Shown here: positions 1-5,555 of the stretch, one piece after another | Position numbering within the stretch: the stretch's first letter is position 1 | Layout of the letters: each line of letters starts with the position of its first letter | Translations under genes and position numbers: made by a program | NCBI GenBank assembly: GCA_041746855.1 | Contig: JBGTGG010000119.1 | Coordinates: 1-5,555, forward strand | Source of the DNA: JBGTGG01 sp041746855 | GTDB taxonomy: Bacteria > Bacteroidota > Bacteroidia > Cytophagales > Cyclobacteriaceae | Direction: 5' to 3' | DNA: 5,555 nucleotides | The notes under the pieces: generated by a model | What the model was told of the DNA's origin: nothing | What the model saw: the letters and a program-made list of their open reading frames with translations, nothing else | Databases searched by the model: none

Positions 1-816
1 AGCGGATCCGAATTCCGTATCGGCAATCGTACCTCCATGGCAATACGGGTAACCAAAGTGTTGACCCTGAGCCGTTACTTTATTCAATTCGCACGGAGGT
101 ATGTCATTGCCCATCATATCCCTTCCATTATCAGTAAACCACATTTCATTAGTGTCCGGATGCCAGGTAAATCCCACACTATTCCGAACTCCATTTACAA
201 ACACTTCCCTTCCCGATCCATCTGCATTCATGCGCGTGATCGATGCGTAAATCGGATCGTCTTTTTTACAGATGTTGCACGGTGCACCTACGGGCACATA
301 GAGTTTGCCATCCGGGCCGAATGCGATATACTTCCATCCATGATGGGTTTCGGTTGGGAATTTGTCATTGACGATTACAGGCGCAGGTGGATTATCAAGC
401 TTGGATTCAATTGAAGGGTACTTTGTAATCTTGCTTACTTCCGCTACATAAAGGTCGCCATCCTTAAACGCTACACCGTTCGGCATATTTAAACCGGAAG
501 CAATCACCCAGCGCTTATCCGCCACCATATCCCCATCGGTATCTTTAACGGCATAAACTTTATTATCATTCCGGTTACCCACATACAAAACACCGGAAGG
601 GCTCATGGCCATGCTTCGGGCATTTTTTACTTCTGCATACACTTCAATCGTAAACCCGGGTGGAAGTTTGATTTTATCTAAAGGCAAGGTAGCTGCATAT
701 TCCGTGATGGCAGGATCACCTCCGGGAGTGGCCGGGGTTTGCTCTTCATTGACAGAATTGCCACAATTAAACAGGGTAGCGATCAAAAGCAGCGTGATGT
801 TTTTTAGCACCTTCAT
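1..816 (-). CDS. PQQ-dependent sugar (sorbosone-family) dehydrogenase, lipoprotein, 3' end cut by window
   Basis: The minus-strand frame is open from an ATG at 816 to the left edge (272 codons, no stop), so the C-terminus is missing. Residues 1-18 form a lipoprotein signal: a short basic start, a hydrophobic stretch and LFNC with Cys18 as the probable lipidation site. A low-complexity linker (about 19-45) follows, then a soluble-glucose-dehydrogenase-like beta-propeller. Seen in it: an Asp-rich loop DTDGD (92-96), which looks like a calcium site; HHGWK (158-162) before FGPDGKLYV, where His159 aligns by eye with the catalytic His of soluble glucose dehydrogenase; VPVGAPCNIC (174-183) with a CxxC; RN (211-212), matching the Arg-Asn that contacts PQQ; and FGYPYCHGG (254-262). 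The family oxidises sugars or related alcohols/aldehydes with PQQ in the periplasm and passes electrons to the respiratory chain. The substrate cannot be read from sequence. A C-terminal cytochrome c domain, found in some relatives, would lie outside the window. Family assignment is confident, specificity is not. Confidence 0.88.
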   Translation of the reverse strand, partial: MKVLKNITLLLIATLFNCGNSVNEEQTPATPGGDPAITEYAATLPLDKIKLPPGFTIEVYAEVKNARSMAMSPSGVLYVGNRNDNKVYAVKDTDGDMVADKRWVIASGLNMPNGVAFKDGDLYVAEVSKITKYPSIESKLDNPPAPVIVNDKFPTETHHGWKYIAFGPDGKLYVPVGAPCNICKKDDPIYASITRMNADGSGREVFVNGVRNSVGFTWHPDTNEMWFTDNGRDMMGNDIPPCELNKVTAQGQHFGYPYCHGGTIADTEFGSA

Positions 817-843
817 AGTTGAAATATTTTCGATTTAATAACC

Positions 844-851
844 CCAAGATA
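844..851 (-). promoter_or_regulatory. Weak candidate -7 box for the dehydrogenase gene
   Basis: On the minus strand TATCTTGG lies 27 bp upstream of the dehydrogenase ATG and differs from the Bacteroidota -7 consensus TAnnTTTG at one position. I see no convincing TTG-type -33 element 19-21 bp further up. It is the best candidate in the 141-bp divergent intergenic region, but it could be chance. Confidence 0.28.
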
Positions 852-920
852 TGCAGTTTATCCCGCTTACGATAACAGGATTCTATAAATGGTAAGGAAT
901 TGGGAAGAAGTCGGAAATAT

Positions 921-952
921 TTTCTATTACTGAGTAAATACTAATACTTTTG
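921..952 (+). promoter_or_regulatory. Bacteroidota-type promoter of the ABC-F gene
   Basis: TACTTTTG at 945-952 matches the TAnnTTTG -7 element used by the Bacteroidota primary sigma factor. TTTC at 921-924, 20 bp upstream, is a near match to the TTTG/TTG -33 element. The box ends five bases before the ATG at 958, so transcription should begin at or within a few bases of the start codon, giving a leaderless or almost leaderless mRNA. This also supports 958 as the true start. The exact transcription start is inferred. Confidence 0.65.
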
Positions 953-957
953 CGGCC

Positions 958-2868
958 ATGATTTCTGTATCCAACCTTTCCTATTTTATCGGAGGACGTG
1001 CTTTGTACGAAAATGCCAGCATGTTTATTAAGCCCAAAGACAAAATCGGGCTTATTGGGTTAAATGGACGCGGAAAATCGACATTATTGAAACTGATCAA
1101 TGGCGAATTGGCCTATGATGCCGGATCCATCAGTAAAAGCAATGATTGCACAATCGGTTTCCTGAACCAGGATTTGCTCTCCTACCAAACGGAGGATGCC
1201 ATCATCACCGTAGCCATGGAGGCATTTAAGGATGCGGTGGATACGCAGCGAAAAATCGAAAAAATCCTGCACCAACTCGAAGCAGAATATTCTGATAAAC
1301 TGGTTGAAAAACTCACCAAACTTCAGGAAACCTTCGAGCACCTTGATGGATATTCCATGCAATCGAAGGCCGAAGAAATATTGGAAGGAATTGGATTCTC
1401 CACAACGGATTTACACCGTCCGCTAAAAGAATTTTCCGGGGGTTGGCGAATGCGGGTAATGCTCGCGAAACTCTTGCTTGAAAAACCATCGCTGCTCATG
1501 TTGGATGAGCCTACCAACCATTTGGACTTACCTTCCATCGAGTGGGTGGAAAACTATTTGCGCAATTATGATGGTGCAGTAATTATTGTTTCGCACGATC
1601 GCCAGTTTTTGGACAATGTGATTACCAAAACGGTTGACGTGACACAGCAGCAATTGATTTCCTATGAAGGGAACTATAGTTTCTATCTGGAAGAAAAAGA
1701 GTTGCGAGAAACCATTCAACAAAATGCATTTGAAAACCAACAACAAAAAATAAAACAAACCGAACGTTTCATCGAACGCTTTCGCTCCAAAGCCACAAAA
1801 GCACGACAAGTGCAATCGCGTGTAAAGGCATTGGACAGGATGGATAAGATCGAAGAGGTGATAGACGATAATGCAGCTGTAAATTTCAGGTTCAATTTCA
1901 ATCAACAACCCGGAAGGTTTATCATCACACTTGAAGAGGTTTCAAAAGCGTACGGTTCATTACAGATTTTAAAAAATACTTCCATTTCGATTGAACGCGG
2001 TGACAAGATTGCGCTCATTGGTGCGAACGGAAAAGGGAAATCAACATTGCTCCGTATTATTGCCGGTACAGAACCTGTGGAAGGAAAGCGCAGTCTCGGC
2101 TATAATGTGATCCAGGGTTTTTATGCGCAGCATCAATTGGAAGATCTCCACGTTGACAGCGAGATTCTAGAAGAATTGAAACAAGCCGGCTCCGGCAAAA
2201 CAGAACAAGAGCTTCGCGGAGTTTTGGGTTGTTTCCTTTTTTCAGATGAAGATGTCTTCAAAAAAATAAAGGTCTTATCAGGAGGTGAAAAATCTCGGGT
2301 AGCTTTGGCAAAAACATTAATTTCTGAAGCGAACTTTCTACTGCTGGATGAACCCACCAACCACCTGGATTTTATATCTGAAAATATTCTCATCCAGGCG
2401 TTGCAACAATACCAGGGAAGTTTTGTTGCGGTATCACACAATCGACATTTCGTCAATCAAGTAGCGAACAAGATTTGGTATATCGAAGACCATCAGATAA
2501 AAGAATATCCGGGCACGTATGAAGAATATCAATACTGGCGGCAATTGAATCCCGTAACACCCGATTCAAAAGAAAAAAATATTCCGCAACCCAAAAAAGA
2601 AGTCGTTCAAAAACCAAAAGTGCAGAACGATGCAAACGATAAGAAAAAGAAAGACCTTGAGAAAAGAATCAAGACCATAGAAACAACAATTGAGTCATTG
2701 GAAAAATCAAAGTCCGATCTGGAAAATGAACTTGCCAAACCAGAAGTATATGGCAATGTGAATCAATTGCAAAAAGTCCAAACTTCCTTTGAGAGCACGT
2801 TACAAAAATTGAATGCAGCGAATGAGGAATGGGAGCAGTTGGTTACGGAAATGGATCTGCTTGGCTAA
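958..2868 (+). CDS. ABC-F family ATPase (Uup/YheS-like ribosome-associated protein)
   Basis: Complete 636-residue protein with two ABC ATPase domains and no membrane segments, the ABC-F arrangement and usual length (E. coli Uup and YheS are about 635). Domain 1: Walker A GLNGRGKS (34-41), signature SGGWR (160-164), Walker B with LDEPTNHLD (182-190; catalytic Glu184), switch His213. A charged linker (about 240-305) carries the FRSKATKARQVQSR type motif (275-288) that in this family reaches the tRNA/P-site region. Domain 2: Walker A GANGKGKS (355-362), signature LSGGE (440-444), LDEPTNHLD (463-471; Glu465), His494 in SHNRH, where the usual Asp after His is Asn. Residues about 530-565 are a Lys/Pro/Gln-rich tether and 562-636 a predicted coiled coil, like the Uup C-terminal domain. 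Family members bind ribosomes and use ATP to relieve stalled or misfolded translation states. FSGGWRMR in domain 1 resembles YheS, while the C-terminal coiled coil fits Uup and YheS alike, so I give no symbol. All catalytic residues are present. The 3' end overlaps the convergent gene by 4 bp. Confidence 0.95.
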   Translation: MISVSNLSYFIGGRALYENASMFIKPKDKIGLIGLNGRGKSTLLKLINGELAYDAGSISKSNDCTIGFLNQDLLSYQTEDAIITVAMEAFKDAVDTQRKIEKILHQLEAEYSDKLVEKLTKLQETFEHLDGYSMQSKAEEILEGIGFSTTDLHRPLKEFSGGWRMRVMLAKLLLEKPSLLMLDEPTNHLDLPSIEWVENYLRNYDGAVIIVSHDRQFLDNVITKTVDVTQQQLISYEGNYSFYLEEKELRETIQQNAFENQQQKIKQTERFIERFRSKATKARQVQSRVKALDRMDKIEEVIDDNAAVNFRFNFNQQPGRFIITLEEVSKAYGSLQILKNTSISIERGDKIALIGANGKGKSTLLRIIAGTEPVEGKRSLGYNVIQGFYAQHQLEDLHVDSEILEELKQAGSGKTEQELRGVLGCFLFSDEDVFKKIKVLSGGEKSRVALAKTLISEANFLLLDEPTNHLDFISENILIQALQQYQGSFVAVSHNRHFVNQVANKIWYIEDHQIKEYPGTYEEYQYWRQLNPVTPDSKEKNIPQPKKEVVQKPKVQNDANDKKKKDLEKRIKTIETTIESLEKSKSDLENELAKPEVYGNVNQLQKVQTSFESTLQKLNAANEEWEQLVTEMDLLG

Positions 2869-3443
2869 AAACCAAACCCAATCTGAAAAACAAACCGGTT
2901 CAAATCCTGATCGACTTTGTATTTATACCCACTGCCGGGGGAACCTCCCCAACCTCCATAATTATAGCTATACCTGTACGATACTTGCTGATTTTTGTAT
3001 CCTGACTGAAAATACAAATCAACACTGCCAATAGTGATCCGGTATCCGATCATCGGATTGAAAATCATCCCCCCTTTGTCTGAAAAAGAATCTGTCCATT
3101 CGATAGGTATCGTCTTATCCGCAAAAGCATACCCAGAATTTACAATCAGGTAGAGTCCTTTCTTTTTTTTGGGATGGCTTAAATCAAACGAAACACTACC
3201 CATCATGGGATAGGTGAGCCAATCGGAATACCCATCCATTCCAATTCCAATTAAAAAGCGCCAACGCTCAACCTTAATCCCATGAAAAGTACTGACCGAC
3301 ATTCCCCACAATTCTTCCGATCCGCCAACGGATCCACCCGACAAAAATGAATTGGTATAACGCACTTTTTTAAGTGGCACCTCTTCAAGTTCTTGAGCGT
3401 GAAGAACCGGACTAATCAAAAGAAAGAGAAAAAGAAACCTCAT
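2865..3443 (-). CDS. Exported beta-barrel-like protein of unknown function
   Basis: 192-residue protein that I cannot assign to a named family. Residues 1-16 are a clear Sec signal peptide (Arg2, Phe/Leu-rich core, cleavage expected after HA, before Gln17), a form common in Bacteroidota. The mature part alternates polar and hydrophobic/aromatic residues in short strands (about 46-55, 61-70, 81-89, 97-105, 126-137, 140-149, 182-192) separated by Gly/Ser turns, and ends in FQIGFGF with a C-terminal Phe, as expected for a small outer-membrane barrel. A Tyr/Gly-rich stretch (about 155-176) may be a surface loop. A lysine run (92-95) is encoded by an A-rich stretch containing an A8 tract. The start codon overlaps the stop of the upstream lipoprotein gene (ATGA) and no Shine-Dalgarno sequence is visible, so translation is probably coupled. 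The stop codon overlaps that of the convergent ABC-F gene. It could instead be a periplasmic beta-sandwich. That it is a real exported protein is likely; its role is unknown. Confidence 0.8.
   Translation of the reverse strand: MRFLFLFLLISPVLHAQELEEVPLKKVRYTNSFLSGGSVGGSEELWGMSVSTFHGIKVERWRFLIGIGMDGYSDWLTYPMMGSVSFDLSHPKKKKGLYLIVNSGYAFADKTIPIEWTDSFSDKGGMIFNPMIGYRITIGSVDLYFQSGYKNQQVSYRYSYNYGGWGGSPGSGYKYKVDQDLNRFVFQIGFGF
3440..3443 (-). other. ATGA stop/start overlap, translational coupling
   Basis: The TGA ending the propeller lipoprotein and the ATG starting the 192-residue exported protein share bases in an ATGA tetranucleotide on the minus strand. The 27 bases upstream contain no purine-rich ribosome-binding sequence. 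This arrangement usually means that ribosomes finishing the first gene restart on the second, fixing the ratio of the two proteins. Confidence 0.75.
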
Positions 3444-4765
3444 TGCTGTGCGCTAATCTGGCTCAACTGTTTAATATTGGTCGGATCAGAATAATCAAAT
3501 TGAAATATACCATCAGCCCCTATCAGCATCAATACATTATTGAAAGGGATCACATCATACGCATCAAAATTCGGATAGTGCGCCAAAAGGTTTTCGTCAA
3601 TCTTCATTCGATCAGCAATGTCGAATACTTTTAATCCATCACTTCCATCACATAAAAACAGTGTCTTATTATCAATTCCTAATCCATGCGGATTGGTCAT
3701 TTGGTAAACCTTTTCCAATGTTGGTGATTGCAAATTTGCAATATTGATTACTTCGAGTTGATTGGTAAAACCCTGGCACATATTTCCAGAGCGTAAGGTC
3801 ACATACGCATAGTCACCATCGACTACTACCGGATCGCAGCTGCGCACATGGCTATACGTACTGATCCAATCCAAATTTGCTGGGGAAGAAGCATCAATGA
3901 TGTACATTCCGGAGCATGAACCAATAAACAATTTATCTTCATGCGGAAAAATCGTTTCCATATCCCAGGAAATAGAAGCCGTACCTTTTTGAACAGGATT
4001 GATCGCATCTTGCAAATCGATGGACTGAATATTGCCGCCATCCAATGCAAACAGAAAATCATCTAAGATTGTGAACCGTGCCATTGATCCGCCAATACCC
4101 GCTCCGCTATTGTTACCGGGCGCGATAGCAGCTTTCGAACTGAACGAAGCAGCATCTGCAAACATCACACCACCGCGGTGCCAAAATCCTCCCCACGCCT
4201 GCATTTCTGATTGACATTCAGATGAGGTGTGTTGAACATTCTCAACAGCTTTCCAATCTGTAACTACACCCCACGTATCGCTTGGGTAAAAACCCAAACT
4301 GTTGTAGGTAGCGAATACACTTTCCAACCTTCCCACTTCCTGGATATTTTCAATGTTGGATAAATCAAAAGCAACCAAATCAACATAACTATCTGCATAC
4401 AGAATATTTCCACGGGCAGCTAAATCATACGTTCCCGGAATTTTCAAAAAGCTTTTTGGGATCGGGTTTGATGGATCACGATTATCAATGATGTGGATTC
4501 CTTCCCCCGGTTCGTTCACGAATAAGAAACCATCTTTAAAATAAATTTTTCCAACCTGATCAATTGGCTGAGGTGCTATCAATGCAACACTCGCCCGGAT
4601 CTCAGGCAACGTTGTGTAAACGGGTTCATAATACGTATAGGTAGAAGTTACATCGCAGTTGTCGGTGCAACTTTCCAGCAAAGCACTGACTGAAAGAAGC
4701 GTTAAAACAAAAGCCATTCCGGAGAAGGCTTGTTTAACTTTTTGGGAGGGTAGCTTTAGGTTCAT
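3440..4765 (-). CDS. LVIVD-repeat lipoprotein, predicted seven-bladed beta-propeller
   Basis: Complete 441-residue protein. The N-terminal 33 residues are a lipoprotein signal: Lys-rich start, hydrophobic core (about 17-30), then LLESC with Cys33 the likely lipidated residue. I count seven degenerate repeats of the LVIVD type, each with a hydrophobic strand, a D/N-G turn, a 'LFV/LYA' strand and a 'GIHIID/GLKVFDI' strand followed by a DPSNP-like turn: about 73-101, 114-141, 231-258, 272-298, 312-348, 361-387 and 404-431. This suggests a seven-bladed propeller. An insertion of some 80 residues (about 150-230), rich in Trp, Gly, Ser and Ala and ending in GGSMARF, sits between repeats 2 and 3. 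YVTLRSGNMC (321-330) resembles the best conserved part of Bacteroidota LVIVD proteins as I remember them. No catalytic motif is visible; a binding or scaffold role at the outer membrane is inference. ATG 4765 was chosen because it supplies the basic residues ahead of the hydrophobic core; Met17 would remove them. It lies 52 bp after the barrel gene and overlaps the next gene by 4 bp. Confidence 0.88.
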   Translation of the reverse strand: MNLKLPSQKVKQAFSGMAFVLTLLSVSALLESCTDNCDVTSTYTYYEPVYTTLPEIRASVALIAPQPIDQVGKIYFKDGFLFVNEPGEGIHIIDNRDPSNPIPKSFLKIPGTYDLAARGNILYADSYVDLVAFDLSNIENIQEVGRLESVFATYNSLGFYPSDTWGVVTDWKAVENVQHTSSECQSEMQAWGGFWHRGGVMFADAASFSSKAAIAPGNNSGAGIGGSMARFTILDDFLFALDGGNIQSIDLQDAINPVQKGTASISWDMETIFPHEDKLFIGSCSGMYIIDASSPANLDWISTYSHVRSCDPVVVDGDYAYVTLRSGNMCQGFTNQLEVINIANLQSPTLEKVYQMTNPHGLGIDNKTLFLCDGSDGLKVFDIADRMKIDENLLAHYPNFDAYDVIPFNNVLMLIGADGIFQFDYSDPTNIKQLSQISAQQ

Positions 4766-4817
4766 AGTAATGGAGGTTGTTTCTTGTTTGACACGACTTC
4801 CACTGGATCGGTTGGAA

Positions 4818-5555
4818 TCATCTGAAAATGTAATGGAATTTCAATCCCACATCAAACATAATAGGCGCTGCACTCACACCTGTATCACTTTTATAAACCG
4901 ATTGGAGCGGATAACGAAAACCGGGATTTATCGCAACCCGATAATGTTCACCAAACCGATAACTAACCTCGGTGCCGATCAATCCACTAAAATTTACAGT
5001 ACGATAAGGTGATGCATCCCCTCCACCTTGCGAAACCTTATCAAACCCGGCATCTTCGGCAGAAAGTGTATTCTGTAAAAAGAAATCAGTAGAAATACCA
5101 CCCTGCAACTGCCAACCAAAATCCTTGTTGATAATCAAGTACCCGGCTTGTAACGGAATGTTAAAATATTGTAATGAACTGCTCACGGTATAGGGACTGC
5201 TTGCCTGGTAGAAAGCAGCACCATAGCTTTCTCTACTAAAGGTGTTAAGGGATGCGAGCTTGAAATTATTTGCACCATCCACCAATACTGCATTGGAGTT
5301 GTAAGTCGAGTTCTGGGTCAGGTAATTAACTCCTCCCTGTACAATCCATCGGTCAGCAACCTTCCCTCCCACACTTACGCCCGATGAGAAACTATATCCG
5401 GATGCTTCCACCTGGTTTGATAGATTTACCACTTGCGCATTGGTGAGGGATCCGGATCCATCCATCGCAAAAGCTGCGCGCGCACCCGAAGCCGAGGCAA
5501 TAACCGGATTATAGGTTCCGGCTGCCATGCCCACAGAGGTCCAAAGGGTTTCCCT
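4818..5555 (-). CDS. Outer-membrane beta-barrel protein, PorT-like, 5' end cut by window
   Basis: The minus-strand frame is open from the right edge to a TGA at 4818-4820, giving 245 visible residues; the N-terminus is missing. A GTG at 5534 or ATG at 5528 could start a shorter protein, but the frame continues through LWTSVGMAAGTYNP, itself a typical first barrel strand, so the true start is almost certainly upstream. The sequence is a run of amphipathic strands with Gly/aromatic residues: SFSSGVSVGGKV (55-66), WIVQGGVNYL (70-79), LQYFNIPLQAGYLI (128-141), FGWQLQGGISTDFFL (146-160), GLIGTEVSYRF (191-201), YRVAINPGFRYPL (205-217), and a final FDVGLKFHYIF (234-244). The 'YFNIPL' strand after a polar loop is characteristic of the PorT/OMP_b-brl families. 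In several Bacteroidota proteins of this kind the barrel follows an N-terminal segment resembling an anti-sigma factor; whether this one does cannot be seen. It is 52 bp upstream of the lipoprotein gene on the same strand, probably in one operon. Ligand or transport role unknown. Confidence 0.82.
   Translation of the reverse strand, partial: RETLWTSVGMAAGTYNPVIASASGARAAFAMDGSGSLTNAQVVNLSNQVEASGYSFSSGVSVGGKVADRWIVQGGVNYLTQNSTYNSNAVLVDGANNFKLASLNTFSRESYGAAFYQASSPYTVSSSLQYFNIPLQAGYLIINKDFGWQLQGGISTDFFLQNTLSAEDAGFDKVSQGGGDASPYRTVNFSGLIGTEVSYRFGEHYRVAINPGFRYPLQSVYKSDTGVSAAPIMFDVGLKFHYIFR

Noticed and set aside
1..20. Adjacent GGATCC and GAATTC at the left edge, looking like a cloning polylinker or vector remnant.
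   Set aside because: In the minus-strand frame these bases encode DTEFGS directly after YCHGG, which fits the normal sequence of the dehydrogenase family at this point. The frame is intact to the edge.
37..838. Plus-strand open frames at 37-414 and 605-838.
   Set aside because: They lie antisense to, and mostly within, the dehydrogenase coding frame, give proteins without recognisable domains and lack promoter signals. They are shadows.
1084..2635. Several minus-strand frames and a plus-strand frame (1232-1426) inside the ABC-F gene.
   Set aside because: They overlap a complete, motif-rich ABC-F frame and have Cys/Phe/Ser-rich translations typical of antisense shadows.
958..2868. ABC-F gene as an antibiotic-resistance factor (Vga/Msr/OptrA type).
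   Set aside because: The linker is of ordinary length and the C-terminal coiled coil and overall layout fit housekeeping Uup/YheS-type proteins. Nothing nearby suggests a resistance island.
4766..4817. Possible terminator or separate promoter in the 52-bp gap between the barrel and propeller genes.
   Set aside because: Only a weak 5-bp inverted repeat (TTCCA/TGGAA) without a T run is present, and no TAnnTTTG box is seen, so co-transcription is more likely.
2813..5012. Short frames at 2813-3034, 3443-3634, 4032-4214 and 4659-5012 on the plus strand and 3826-4062 on the minus strand.
   Set aside because: All are out-of-frame or antisense to well-supported envelope genes, and none shows a signal peptide or domain of its own.
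5526..5534. GTG at 5534 or ATG at 5528 as the true start of the barrel gene.
   Set aside because: The frame stays open to the window edge, the upstream residues continue a barrel strand, and a start here would leave an outer-membrane protein without a signal peptide.
1..5555. CRISPR array, tRNA/rRNA, insertion sequence, integron or phage elements.
   Set aside because: I saw no spaced direct repeats, tRNA-like cloverleaf, transposase motifs or terminal inverted repeats on either strand.

Overview
The window looks like chromosomal DNA of a Bacteroidota bacterium. A Cytophagales-type organism is my best guess, at low confidence. Three things point there: a TAnnTTTG-type -7 promoter box lying directly against a start codon, no clear Shine-Dalgarno sequences ahead of the genes, and a set of envelope proteins typical of the phylum (LVIVD-repeat lipoprotein, PorT-like outer-membrane barrel, short barrel-like exported protein with an '...AQ' signal peptide). 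Base composition is moderate and even, with no sign of a mobile element, RNA gene, CRISPR array or phage.

Layout. (1) Positions 1-816, minus strand: the first 272 residues of a lipoprotein-type PQQ-dependent sugar (sorbosone-family) dehydrogenase; its 3' end lies beyond the left edge. (2) Positions 817-957: a 141-bp divergent intergenic region with a good plus-strand promoter and a weak minus-strand candidate. (3) Positions 958-2868, plus strand: a complete ABC-F ATPase, a soluble ribosome-associated ATPase closest in layout to Uup/YheS. (4) Positions 2865-5555, minus strand: three tightly packed envelope genes read from right to left. They are a PorT-like outer-membrane barrel (5' end beyond the right edge), then, after a 52-bp gap, a 441-aa lipoprotein predicted to be a seven-bladed LVIVD-type beta-propeller, then, with an ATGA overlap, a 192-aa exported barrel-like protein. 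The last of these converges on the ABC-F gene, and the two stop codons overlap.

How it fits together. The three minus-strand genes on the right probably form one transcription unit making an outer-membrane assembly: two beta-barrel-like proteins and a lipid-anchored propeller that could bind a partner. The ABC-F protein is a translation-associated housekeeping factor, and the dehydrogenase is a periplasmic or outer-membrane oxidoreductase; neither has an evident functional link to the barrel/propeller cluster. I see no clear new defence or mobile system. The least understood part is the propeller/barrel cluster, and the most distinctive sequence features are the apparently leaderless ABC-F promoter and the overlapping gene ends.
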